Below, piece after piece: positions 40,651-48,926 of a stretch of DNA of 64,000 nucleotides. The notes under the pieces are model-generated. The model had not been told where the DNA came from, made no database searches, and was given only the letters and a program-made list of their open reading frames with translations. The DNA comes from Occultella kanbiaonis. Its GTDB lineage: Bacteria > Actinomycetota > Actinomycetes > Actinomycetales > Beutenbergiaceae. The translations under genes and the position numbers were made by a program. Position 1 is the first letter of the stretch; each line of letters starts with the position of its first letter. Where the stretch lies: assembly GCF_009708215.1 (NCBI RefSeq), contig NZ_CP046175.1, forward strand, positions 5,580,001 to 5,644,000, given 5' to 3'.

Positions 40651-42032
40651 AGGTGCGGTTCGACGTTCTGCTCGAAGGCCCGCTGCAGCTCGTTCGTGAG
40701 GTCGGCGAAGACGGGCTCGGCGTCTTCGCCGCTGAGGATGATCCGCTCGAAGTGCTCGGAGATCAGCAGGTCGCCGCCGGGCAGGAGGGCGCGGGCGTAG
40801 TCCTGGACCTTCGTGATCTCGAGCTGGTCGATCGGGATCTGACGGTCCGGGACCTCGGCGATGGCCGCCTGCATGGTCTCGGTCTCGATCGCGGCCTTGC
40901 GGGTCGGCATGTAGCCGGTGAAGACGGCCCACCTGGCCGAGTTCTCGGGGGTGGTGAGGTGGCGCAGGAGCATTCCGCCGGCGAGCTGCTTCTCCGGGGT
41001 CGGCCCGGAGATCGTGAGCCCGTTCCCTCCGGTCGGGACCCGGGGTGCGTCAGCCGGGATTGTGCCGCCGGGCATGAAGGCGACGCCAAGGGTCGGGAGC
41101 ATCTCGCGGTAGGAGACGATGCCGCCGGTCGAGCCCATGATCGCCCCGTACAGGCCGGCGGCGAACTCGGCGGCCTGGTCGACGGCCACCTTGGACCAGG
41201 CGTCCGGTCCGTTGAACGCGTCGCGGTAGAAGTTGCCGACCCAGAGGGCTTCCTCGGTGTCCAGGGACCACTCCCATTCGTGGGAGAACGCGGCGTCGTG
41301 CGCCCACAGGATGCTCTGGCCGAACCAGGCGGTGTTCGAGGGCCCGGGGGCACTCCAGCCCATCGCGGCACCGTCGGCCGGCAGCACGGACTGGATCTGC
41401 GGCGACCACTCCTGGAACTCGGTCCAGGTGTCGGGACCCCGGTCCGGCAGGCCCGCGGACTCCCACACGGCCTTGTTGTAGTAGAACATCGGCGTCGAGC
41501 GACCGTACGGCACGGCCCAGTGCTGGCCGTCGAACTCGTAGTCGCCGTAGAGAGCCTCCTGGAAGTCGTCCACCTCGACCTCGAGGTGCTCCAGCAGCCC
41601 GTCGACCGGGATCGTGTTGCCGGAGGTCAGGTACTGGAACCAGAACACGTCCGAGGCCTGTGCGACGTCCGGCTGCTCGGACGTCCCGGCCGAGGCACGG
41701 AAGTTCTGCGCAAGCTCCTCGTACGAGCCGCCGCCGGAGATGTGGTTGATGGCGATGCCGGTCTCGGCGGAGAACTCCGCGACCAGCTCCTGCTCGAGCT
41801 CGGTGCCCTGCTGCAGGGACATGAACGTGATCTGCTCGGCCGGCTCGACCGTGGACCAGTCGGTCCCGGCAGCGGTCTCGGCGTTGCCGCCACCCTCGCT
41901 GGAACCGACGGACGGGCCGGAGCAGGCCGCGAGGAACCCGGCCCCGAGGCCGAGCCCACCGAACTGCAGGAGCCTTCGGCGGGAGGGCTGGCGGAGGGAC
42001 TCGGGCAGGATGAGACCGCTACGAGAACGCAT
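40647..42032 (-). CDS. ABC transporter solute-binding lipoprotein (UgpB-like)
   Basis: 461 residues. The N-terminus has a twin-arginine region (SRRRLLQFGGLGLGAGF) and a lipobox LAAC, indicating a Tat-exported lipoprotein. The mature part is a family 1 extracellular binding protein (ITFMSLQQGTELEQELVAEFSAETGI; MGSTGGIVSYREMLPTLGVAFMPGG). Linked GDPD genes on both sides support a glycerol-3-phosphate/glycerophosphodiester specificity; sugar binding cannot be excluded. Operon order is permease, permease, binding protein, GDPD. Confidence 0.9.
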   Translation of the reverse strand: MRSRSGLILPESLRQPSRRRLLQFGGLGLGAGFLAACSGPSVGSSEGGGNAETAAGTDWSTVEPAEQITFMSLQQGTELEQELVAEFSAETGIAINHISGGGSYEELAQNFRASAGTSEQPDVAQASDVFWFQYLTSGNTIPVDGLLEHLEVEVDDFQEALYGDYEFDGQHWAVPYGRSTPMFYYNKAVWESAGLPDRGPDTWTEFQEWSPQIQSVLPADGAAMGWSAPGPSNTAWFGQSILWAHDAAFSHEWEWSLDTEEALWVGNFYRDAFNGPDAWSKVAVDQAAEFAAGLYGAIMGSTGGIVSYREMLPTLGVAFMPGGTIPADAPRVPTGGNGLTISGPTPEKQLAGGMLLRHLTTPENSARWAVFTGYMPTRKAAIETETMQAAIAEVPDRQIPIDQLEITKVQDYARALLPGGDLLISEHFERIILSGEDAEPVFADLTNELQRAFEQNVEPHL

Positions 42033-42095
42033 GGGGGAGTACTCCTTGTGGGGGTTTCTGCTCGGGGTTGGGAGGGGTTCGAGGGGGTGGCCGGC

Positions 42096-43046
42096 TCAGC
42101 CGGTGACCGCCCCGGCGGTGAGGCCGGCCACGAGCCGGCGCTGCAGGACCAGGAACACGGCCAGCATCGGGAGCTTCAGCAACGTGGTGGCTGCCAGCAG
42201 CACACCCCAGTTCTGGATGCCCTCGAGGTCCTGCAGGTGGGTCAGGCCCACCGGCAGGGTCATCAGGTCCGGGCTCTTGGCCACCAGGGAGGGCCAGAGG
42301 TACTCGTTCCACTCGCCGACCAGGGTCACGAGGGTGACCGCGGCGATGGTGGGGACCGAGATCGGAACGACCACCCGGAACAGCCGGCGCAGGTGCCCGG
42401 CCCCGTCCAGCTCCGCGGCCTCGAGCAGGGACCGGGGCAACTGCATGAACTGCTGCCGGAACAGGAACGTCCCGAACGCGCTGGCCAGGCCGGGCAGGAT
42501 GATGCCCAGGTAGGTGTTCGTCCAGTCCAGGCCGGCCACCAGCACGTAGTTCGGGATGATCGTGATCTGGCCCGGGATCAGCAGCGTGAACAGCACGAGC
42601 ATGAACGCGAGCTTCTTGAACGGGACGTCCACGAAGACGAGGGCGTAGGCGCAGGCCAGGCCGAGAACCACCTTGAGGAACGTGCTGACCACCGTGATGA
42701 ACACGCTGTTGAAGATCATCCGGCCGATCGGGATCGAGTTCGCGACCGCGATGAAGTTGTCGAAGTTCCACTCCTGCGGCAACCACTGGATCGGCCAGGT
42801 GGAGATCTCCGGGTTCGACTTGAAGCTCGCCAGCAGCATCCAGATCAGGGGAAACGCCATGACGAGCGCGGCCAGCACGAGCGTCACGTAGAGGCCGCCG
42901 TCCAGGGCGATCGCGCCCGGGCTGCGCCGACGTCGACGGCGCTCGGGCGGCTCGGGCGGTTCCGGCGCCTGCCCGCGGGGGCTCGGGTCGCCCGCCGTGG
43001 CCGGCACGACCGGAGCGGCCGGGGTGTCGGTGGTGCTCGTGCTCAC
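42096..43046 (-). CDS. ABC transporter permease (UgpE/MalG type)
   Basis: 316 residues with six membrane helices after a Pro/Arg-rich 50-residue N-terminus. The EAA loop (EAAELDGAGHLRRLFRVVVPISVPTI) that docks the ATPase is intact. Overlaps the upstream permease gene by four bases. No ATPase gene is linked; a shared MsiK-type ATPase encoded elsewhere is likely. Confidence 0.93.
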   Translation of the reverse strand: MSTSTTDTPAAPVVPATAGDPSPRGQAPEPPEPPERRRRRRSPGAIALDGGLYVTLVLAALVMAFPLIWMLLASFKSNPEISTWPIQWLPQEWNFDNFIAVANSIPIGRMIFNSVFITVVSTFLKVVLGLACAYALVFVDVPFKKLAFMLVLFTLLIPGQITIIPNYVLVAGLDWTNTYLGIILPGLASAFGTFLFRQQFMQLPRSLLEAAELDGAGHLRRLFRVVVPISVPTIAAVTLVTLVGEWNEYLWPSLVAKSPDLMTLPVGLTHLQDLEGIQNWGVLLAATTLLKLPMLAVFLVLQRRLVAGLTAGAVTG

Positions 43047-43975
43047 TGGTAGTGCACCCGCCTCTCGACGAACTTCATCTGGATGGCCGTGACCAGGAGC
43101 AGGATCACGAAGAGGATCGTCGCGACCGCGGAGCCGTACCCGCCGCGGCCGATCTGGAAGCCCTCGACGTAGACCTGGTACATGAGCGTCTTGGTGGAGC
43201 CGAGCGGGCCACCGTTCGTCATCGAGCGGATCAGGTCGAAGGACTGCAGCGCGCTGAGGGTGAGCGTGATCAGCAGGAAGAAGGTGATCGGCCCGAGCAG
43301 TGGCAGCACGATCGCCCGGAACACCCGCCAGGTGCCGGCGCCGTCGAGTGCGGCGGCGTCACGCAGGTCCTGAGGCACGGACTGCAGGCCCGCCAGGTAG
43401 ATCAGCGCGACGTACCCGACGTGCTTCCACAACGTGACGATGACGATCATGATCAGCGGCCATGGCTCCTGCGTGAACCACGGCGGCGAGGAGAGCCCGA
43501 ACCAGCCGAGCACCGTGCGGAGCAGACCGATGTTCGGGTTGAAGATGTACATCCACAGGAACCCGACGGCGATCCCGGACAGGACGTACGGGGCGAACGT
43601 GACCGTGCGGACGATCCCGCGTCCGAACAGCTTGCGGTTCAGGGCGAGCGCCAGGGCCAGGCCGATCGCCATGCCGCCCGCCACGGTGGCGACCGTATAG
43701 AGCAGGGTCGTGACGACGATCCGGGCGGACTCCGGGTCGTTGAACCACTCGACGTAGTTCCCGAACCCGATGAATTGTGCGAAGTCCGAGCCGACGTTCC
43801 AATTGAGCATCGAATAGTAGAAGCTCAGGAACATCGGGCGATAAGTGAATATCAGAAGCAGCGCAAGGTTCGGTCCCGCGAGCAGAGCGAAGACGCCGAT
43901 ATTGCGCCACAGCTTCTTTCTTCGGGCCGTCCGCCGCCCCGGCGGGGCAGCACTGGATAGCGCATGCGAACTCAT
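43043..43975 (-). CDS. ABC transporter permease (UgpA/MalF type)
   Basis: 310 residues with six predicted helices. The EAA-type loop reads DAAALDGAGTWRVFRAIVLPLLGPITFF. It is the first gene of the operon and pairs with the permease at 42096-43046. The first 20 codons (MSSHALSSAAPPGRRTARRKK) are basic and cytoplasmic. The region upstream is less GC-rich than the surroundings and probably holds the promoter. Confidence 0.93.
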   Translation of the reverse strand: MSSHALSSAAPPGRRTARRKKLWRNIGVFALLAGPNLALLLIFTYRPMFLSFYYSMLNWNVGSDFAQFIGFGNYVEWFNDPESARIVVTTLLYTVATVAGGMAIGLALALALNRKLFGRGIVRTVTFAPYVLSGIAVGFLWMYIFNPNIGLLRTVLGWFGLSSPPWFTQEPWPLIMIVIVTLWKHVGYVALIYLAGLQSVPQDLRDAAALDGAGTWRVFRAIVLPLLGPITFFLLITLTLSALQSFDLIRSMTNGGPLGSTKTLMYQVYVEGFQIGRGGYGSAVATILFVILLLVTAIQMKFVERRVHYQ

Positions 43976-44234
43976 GGAGATGCATTCCGATCGTGACGGT
44001 GGCGTTTCTTGGTGGCGCGGCGGTCAGAATGCGCGCCTGCAATTCCAGAGAGGACGCTACCCCTGGCGTTCGCGCGGGGTCGACCGTCCGCAGCGCATCC
44101 GACCGCTTGTTCCGTCAACGTTCACCTGACGTCAGGGACCGGACACCGTGCCGTCGACGTCGTCCCGAGTTCGGGACCGGCCCCGCACTCCCGCGCGCCG
44201 ACGTACTCCCCGAGGGGAGCGTCCTCGACCGCGA

Positions 44235-44240
44235 TAGCCT
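44235..44240 (+). promoter_or_regulatory. -10 box of a leaderless promoter for the MFS gene
   Basis: TAGCCT (TANNNT) ends six bases before the GTG at 44247; there is no ribosome-binding site. Confidence 0.4.
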
Positions 44241-44246
44241 GCGTTG

Positions 44247-45578
44247 GTGAGTGTGATCGCGGACCTCCGCACCGTCCTCGTCCACCGGGACTTCCGCAAG
44301 CTGTTCTCGGTCCGCCTCGTCTCGCAGTGCGGGGACGGCATGTTCCAGGCGGGGCTGGCCACACTGTTCTTCTTCTCACCGGAGAACCTCGCGACCGCCG
44401 GGGCGGTCGCCGCTGCCTTCGCGGTGCTGCTGCTCCCGTTCACGATCGTCGGGCCGTTCGCCGGGCCGCTCCTCGACCGTTGGCGACGGCGTCAGGTGCT
44501 TGCCGTCGGCAACGCGATCCGGGTGGTGCTCGCCCTCGCGCTTGCGGTCATCATGGCCACCCAGGGTGTCGGCCCGGCGGTGTACATCCTCGCTCTGCTC
44601 ACGCTCGGCGTGAACCGGTTCCTGCTCGCAGCGCTCTCGGCCGGGCTGCCACGCGTGGTGCCACGCGAACAGCTCCTGATGGCGAACACCCTCACGCCGA
44701 CCCTCGGGGCGGTCTCGGCGGTGGTGGGCGCCGGGCTCGGTTTCGGGCTCGGATGGCTCGTCCCGGCGGGCCCAGGCAAGGACGGGCTGGTGCTCGCCAC
44801 CGCGGCGGTGCTGTTCGGTTGTGCGGCACTGCTCGCGCTGCGCATGGCCCCGGACCTGCTCGGCCCCGCGCGGGCGGCACGCACCCTGACCGGGTTCGCG
44901 GCGTTCTCCGCCGATGTGCGGGCCACGCTCCGCGACCTGGTCGACGGTGCCGGCTACCTGATCCGACGGCGCACTCCGGGCATGGCGCTCGCGGTGATGG
45001 CGCTGCACCGGTTCCTGTACGGGCTGAACTTCATCGCGCTGATCCTGATCTCCCGGAACCTGCTCTCCGATCCGACGGACGCGGCCGCCGGCCTCGCGAT
45101 GTTCGCCGTGCTCACTTCGGTCTCGTTCGCCGGGAACGGACTGGCGATCGTGGCCACCCCGATCGCGCACGAGCGGATGTCACCCTCGACGTGGATCGTC
45201 GTCTGCCTCGGCCTGGGCGCCGCCAGCCAGGTCCTGATGGCGGCGGCGCCGGAGTTCGCCGTGATCGCGGCGGCAGCGGTCCTGATGGGCCTGGCCGTCC
45301 AGGGGGCGAAGATCGCCGTCGACACGATCGTGCAGCGGGATACCCACGACTCGTTCCGCGGCCGCGCGTTCTCCCTCTACGACATGCTCTACAACGCCGC
45401 GTTCGCCGGGGCCGCGGCGCTGGCGGCGGCCGCGCTGCCGGACACCGGCTGGTCGAGGCCGGTGTTCGCGGCCCTCGCGGTCGCCTACGTGGTGATCGCC
45501 GTGGCCTACCGCCGTGGGGTGCGCCGGGTGCACGATCGTCCGGTGCCGGTGCTCGACGGCGAGCGCTCCCCGGTCTGA
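44247..45578 (+). CDS. MFS transporter
   Basis: About 443 residues from the GTG at 44247, placed six bases after a TAGCCT box (leaderless). The sequence LVHRDFRKLFSVRLVSQCGDGMFQAGL and the loop GPFAGPLLDRWRRRQVLAVGNAIR are typical of the DHA3-like (enterobactin exporter-like) MFS branch with twelve helices. The second half contains RGRAFSLYDMLYNAAFAGAAALAA. Substrate unknown. The gene stands alone between the ABC operon (divergent) and the reductase gene. Confidence 0.9.
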   Translation: MSVIADLRTVLVHRDFRKLFSVRLVSQCGDGMFQAGLATLFFFSPENLATAGAVAAAFAVLLLPFTIVGPFAGPLLDRWRRRQVLAVGNAIRVVLALALAVIMATQGVGPAVYILALLTLGVNRFLLAALSAGLPRVVPREQLLMANTLTPTLGAVSAVVGAGLGFGLGWLVPAGPGKDGLVLATAAVLFGCAALLALRMAPDLLGPARAARTLTGFAAFSADVRATLRDLVDGAGYLIRRRTPGMALAVMALHRFLYGLNFIALILISRNLLSDPTDAAAGLAMFAVLTSVSFAGNGLAIVATPIAHERMSPSTWIVVCLGLGAASQVLMAAAPEFAVIAAAAVLMGLAVQGAKIAVDTIVQRDTHDSFRGRAFSLYDMLYNAAFAGAAALAAAALPDTGWSRPVFAALAVAYVVIAVAYRRGVRRVHDRPVPVLDGERSPV

Positions 45579-45679
45579 CGCCGCACCTCGACCGCGGTGT
45601 ACGCACGGCGCGGCCGACGATGAGTTCGCCGCGCTCGATCGGTCTACCTCGACAACCGACCCGATCGAGAGTAGGCAGG

Positions 45680-46348
45680 ATGACCATGCGGCTGACCGTG
45701 CACGAGTTCCTCACCCTGGACGGCGTGATGCAGGGGCCCGGTGGCCCGGACGAGGACACCACCGGCGGCTTCACCCAGGGCGGCTGGATGGTGCCGTTCG
45801 GGGACGAGGACTTCGGCACCATCGTCGACAGCTGGTTCGCCCGGACCGGCGCCTTCCTGCTCGGCCGGACCACCTACGACATGATGCAGGAGTACTGGTC
45901 GAGGATCACCGACCCGGACAACGCCGTCGCCGTCGCCCTGAACACGCTGCGCAAGTACGTGGTCACCTCGTCCGGAACCACGGCCCAGTGGGCGAACACC
46001 GAACCGATCCCCGCCGTCGGGGAGGCCGACGTCGTCGAAGCGGTCCGCGCACTCAGGGGCGGACCGGGCCAGGGTGAGCTCCAGGTGCACGGCAGTCACC
46101 GGCTCGCCCGGTCCCTGCATATCGCCGGGCTCGTCGACACCTACCGTCTGATCACGTTCCCGGTCCTGGTCGGCGCCGGCAAGCGACTGTTCGAGCCCGG
46201 GGACCACCCGACGGCTCTGACCGTGCTGGAGACCCGGATCACCTCCACCGGCGGCGTCTACCAGGTGCTCGAGCCCAGCGCCGCCGCACCGGCGCGCGCG
46301 GAGTATGTCGTCGGCGAGGACGGCAAGGAGTCCGTCCGCTGGGAGTGA
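45680..46348 (+). CDS. Dihydrofolate reductase/RibD C-terminal family protein
   Basis: 222 residues; a second ATG at 45686 with CAGGA five bases upstream may be the true start. MRLTVHEFLTLDGVMQGPGGPDEDTTGGF, FLLGRTTYDMMQEYW, KYVVTSS and FPVLVGAGKRLFE follow the RibD_C/DHFR-like fold of NADPH-dependent reductases (YyaP/YwjB type). These proteins are neither proven folate nor riboflavin enzymes; substrate unknown. Confidence 0.92.
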   Translation: MTMRLTVHEFLTLDGVMQGPGGPDEDTTGGFTQGGWMVPFGDEDFGTIVDSWFARTGAFLLGRTTYDMMQEYWSRITDPDNAVAVALNTLRKYVVTSSGTTAQWANTEPIPAVGEADVVEAVRALRGGPGQGELQVHGSHRLARSLHIAGLVDTYRLITFPVLVGAGKRLFEPGDHPTALTVLETRITSTGGVYQVLEPSAAAPARAEYVVGEDGKESVRWE

Positions 46349-46363
46349 GGCGGCCCGACGCTC

Positions 46364-46723
46364 TCAGGACACGTCCACGCCGGCGTCCCGGAAGGGCGCG
46401 AGCGCGATCTCGAACACTTCGGGCGCCACCCGGTCGCGGTGCCAGATCAGCCGCGCAGCCAGCATCGTCGTTGCGATGGCACCGCTGATCGTCGCGACCC
46501 CGGCCAGCGTCCTCAGCTCATCGCCGCGTGGGCGGAGCCGGCCGCGCACGTACGTGTCGAGCGCCGCGGACTCGGACGCGGACAGCAGCGGACCTCGTGT
46601 CCCGTAGAGCTCGGCCACCTCGTCGGAGTCGAGGTGGGCGTCTTCGATCGCCTGGTAGCGGGTGCCGTCGAGCGTCGTGGCCCGATCGATGAAGTCGGTC
46701 ACAGCGGGGGGAAGTGCAGCCAT
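46364..46723 (-). CDS. Hypothetical protein
   Basis: 119 residues with a strong AAAGGAG upstream of the ATG. No family recognised. It is mixed helical with an acidic centre (AIEDAHLDSDEVAELYG) and a moderately hydrophobic stretch (LAGVATISGAIATTMLAARLI) that might be a membrane helix. It ends 16 bp from the convergent reductase gene and is followed upstream by the tRNA nucleotidyltransferase on the same strand. Confidence 0.6.
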   Translation of the reverse strand: MAALPPAVTDFIDRATTLDGTRYQAIEDAHLDSDEVAELYGTRGPLLSASESAALDTYVRGRLRPRGDELRTLAGVATISGAIATTMLAARLIWHRDRVAPEVFEIALAPFRDAGVDVS

Positions 46724-46774
46724 TCCGGTCTCCTTTGGCGGTCCGGGGGCGCGACGTCACGCCTCGTGGACTGG

Positions 46775-48244
46775 TCAGTCGGCCCCGCGGGCCGCCCACC
46801 AGGAGCGTAGTTCGGCCTCGGCACGCTCGGGGCCGAGCGGGCCGTGCTCCATCCGGAGCGCGAGCAGGTGCTTGTACGCGGCGCCGACGTCCCGGCCGGC
46901 CGGGATCTGGAGGATCTCCATGATCCGCGTGCCGTCGAGGTCCGGTCGGATCGCCTTGAGCTCCTCCTCGGCGGAGAGCGCCGCGATCCGGCGCTCGAGA
47001 TCGTCGTAGGCGTGTGAGAGCCGGGCCGCCTTGCGCTGGTTCCGGGTGGTGCAATCGGCCCGGGTCAGCCGGTGCAGCCGCTCGAGCTGGTCGCCGGCGT
47101 CGGTGATGTACCGGCGCACAGCCGAGTCCGTCCAGGCCGCCTCCCCGTACCCGTGGAAGCGCAGGTGCAGCGCGACCAGGTGGGATACGGCCTTGATGGT
47201 CGCCTTGTCGAAGCGCAGCTCCCGCAACCGCTTTGTGGCCAGCTTCGCGCCGACGATCTCGTGATGGTGGAAGCTCACGCCACCGCCCGGCTCGAGCCGC
47301 CGGGTGGCCGGCTTGCCGACGTCGTGGAGCAGCGCCGCGAGGCGCAGCACCAGGTCCGGCCCAGGCACCGGGCCGTCCGGACCGGTCTCGAGGTCGATGG
47401 CCTGGTCGAGCACGGTGAGCGAGTGCTCGTAGACGTCCTTGTGCCGGTGGTGCTCGTCGATGGTCAGCTGCATGCCGGGCAACTCGGGCAGCACGTGCTC
47501 GGCCAGCCCGGTGTAGACCATCAGCTCGAGGCCGCGCCGCGGAGCGGCCGACATCAGCAGTCGGACGAGCTCGGACTGGACCCGCTCGGCCGAGACGATC
47601 GTGATCCGCTCCGCCATCGCCGTCATCGCCTTCAGCACGGACTCATCGACGTCGAACCCGAGCTGGGCGGTGAACCGGGCCGCGCGCATCATCCGCAGCG
47701 GGTCGTCGTCGAACGACTGCTCCGCGGTGACAGGGGTGCGCAGCAGCCCGTTCGCGAGGTCGGTGAGCCCGTCGAACGGGTCCACGAACGTCAGGTCCGG
47801 CAGCCGGACCGCCATCGAGTTGACGGTGAAGTCCCGGCGGGACAGGTCGCCGTCGAGCGAGTCGCCGTACGCCACCTGCGGCTTGCGGGAGGTCGGGTCG
47901 TAGGCCTCGGTGCGGTAGGTGGTGACCTCGACGATGACGTCCCCGCGCCGGGCTCCGATGGTGCCGAACTCCCGGCCCATGTCCCAGTGGGCATCCCCCC
48001 ACGCGGCCAGGATCCGCTCCGTGTCGTCCGGGCGCGCGGAGGTCGCGAAGTCCAGGTCGACGCCCGCCCGGCCGAGGAAGGCGTCCCGCACCGGGCCGCC
48101 GACCAGCGCGAGCTCATGGCCGGCGTCCGCGAACGCCGTCCCGAGCTCGATCGCGTCCGGTGCGTACTCGGCGAGCACACCGAGCGCGACGCGCAGCAGT
48201 TCCGCGGGAGACTCTCGGGGCGGTATCGGTGACGTGGGGGGCAC
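46775..48244 (-). CDS. cca: CCA-adding tRNA nucleotidyltransferase
   Basis: About 489 residues; the start is set at a GTG (48244) before PPTSPIPPRESPAELL but no ribosome-binding site marks it. The catalytic head reads ELALVGGPVRDAFLGRAGVDLDFATSA, with the DxD metal site, and RRDFTVNSMAVRLPDLTFVDPFDG. A C-terminal HD domain follows (HKDVYEHSLTVLDQAI ... RLAALLHDVGKP). It adds or repairs the 3'-CCA of tRNA. Its divergent neighbour (Nudix) and the DUF6049-murJ genes reproduce the mycobacterial Rv3907c-Rv3910 order. Confidence 0.94.
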   Translation of the reverse strand: MPPTSPIPPRESPAELLRVALGVLAEYAPDAIELGTAFADAGHELALVGGPVRDAFLGRAGVDLDFATSARPDDTERILAAWGDAHWDMGREFGTIGARRGDVIVEVTTYRTEAYDPTSRKPQVAYGDSLDGDLSRRDFTVNSMAVRLPDLTFVDPFDGLTDLANGLLRTPVTAEQSFDDDPLRMMRAARFTAQLGFDVDESVLKAMTAMAERITIVSAERVQSELVRLLMSAAPRRGLELMVYTGLAEHVLPELPGMQLTIDEHHRHKDVYEHSLTVLDQAIDLETGPDGPVPGPDLVLRLAALLHDVGKPATRRLEPGGGVSFHHHEIVGAKLATKRLRELRFDKATIKAVSHLVALHLRFHGYGEAAWTDSAVRRYITDAGDQLERLHRLTRADCTTRNQRKAARLSHAYDDLERRIAALSAEEELKAIRPDLDGTRIMEILQIPAGRDVGAAYKHLLALRMEHGPLGPERAEAELRSWWAARGAD

Positions 48245-48367
48245 AACTGTCAAGCGTGCCACGTGCGGGCCCGGCGCTGCCAGCCGGTGCCCGCCGATCC
48301 GCCGCAGCTCGGTGCCCACCCGGCCCGAAGACGCGTGCCGAGTACCCCACCTTCGCGTGGCCTTGAT

Positions 48368-48373
48368 TACAGT
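48368..48373 (+). promoter_or_regulatory. -10 box of a leaderless promoter for the Nudix gene
   Basis: TACAGT (TANNNT) ends six bases before the ATG at 48380; no ribosome-binding site precedes that ATG. Confidence 0.4.
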
Positions 48374-48379
48374 GTCGTT

Positions 48380-48904
48380 ATGTCCGCCGCAGCTCCGACC
48401 CCTCGACCACGGGCGCCACGGCCCCCGGTCACGCGCCTGCGGCGCACCCACGCGCACTCGCTCCCGGTGGTCGACGAGACCTCCGCCGGCGGCCTCGTGG
48501 TGCGGGTCGTCGGTGGCGAGGCGTACACCGCGGTGATCGCGCGCCGCAACCGCGCGGGCCGGCTGGAATGGTGCCTGCCGAAGGGGCACCTCGAGGGCGC
48601 CGAGACCGCCGAGGAGGCCGCGGTCCGGGAGATCGCCGAGGAGACCGGGATCGAGGGACAGGTGCTTCGTCACCTCGCCACGATCGACTACTGGTTCGCG
48701 GGTTCGGACCGGCGCGTGCACAAGGTGGTCCACCACTATCTGCTCGAGGCGCTCGGCGGCGACCTCACCACGGAGAACGACCCCGACCACGAGGCCGAGG
48801 CGGTGGCCTGGGTGGCGCTGACCGATGTCGCGGCCCGGCTGGCCTACCCGAACGAGCGCCGGGTCGTGGCAACCGCCCGGGACATGCTCACCGGGCGCTC
48901 ATGA
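48380..48904 (+). CDS. Nudix hydrolase (MutT4-like)
   Basis: 174 residues from the ATG at 48380. The Nudix box GHLEGAETAEEAAVREIAEE plus TGI fits GX5EX7REUXEEXGU exactly. The N-terminal 35 residues are Arg/Pro-rich. By position, between the CCA-adding enzyme and DUF6049, it corresponds to mycobacterial MutT4. Nudix enzymes hydrolyse nucleoside diphosphate derivatives; the substrate here is not defined. Probably first gene of the operon with DUF6049 and murJ. Confidence 0.94.
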   Translation: MSAAAPTPRPRAPRPPVTRLRRTHAHSLPVVDETSAGGLVVRVVGGEAYTAVIARRNRAGRLEWCLPKGHLEGAETAEEAAVREIAEETGIEGQVLRHLATIDYWFAGSDRRVHKVVHHYLLEALGGDLTTENDPDHEAEAVAWVALTDVAARLAYPNERRVVATARDMLTGRS

Positions 48905-48926
48905 CGATCCACCGCGTGAGCCTGGG

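Noticed and set aside
40644-43052. 802-aa open frame on the plus strand opposite the ABC operon
   Set aside because: Composition is Gly/Arg/Val/Glu/His-rich without domains; it is the antisense shadow of three recognisable minus-strand genes in GC-rich DNA.
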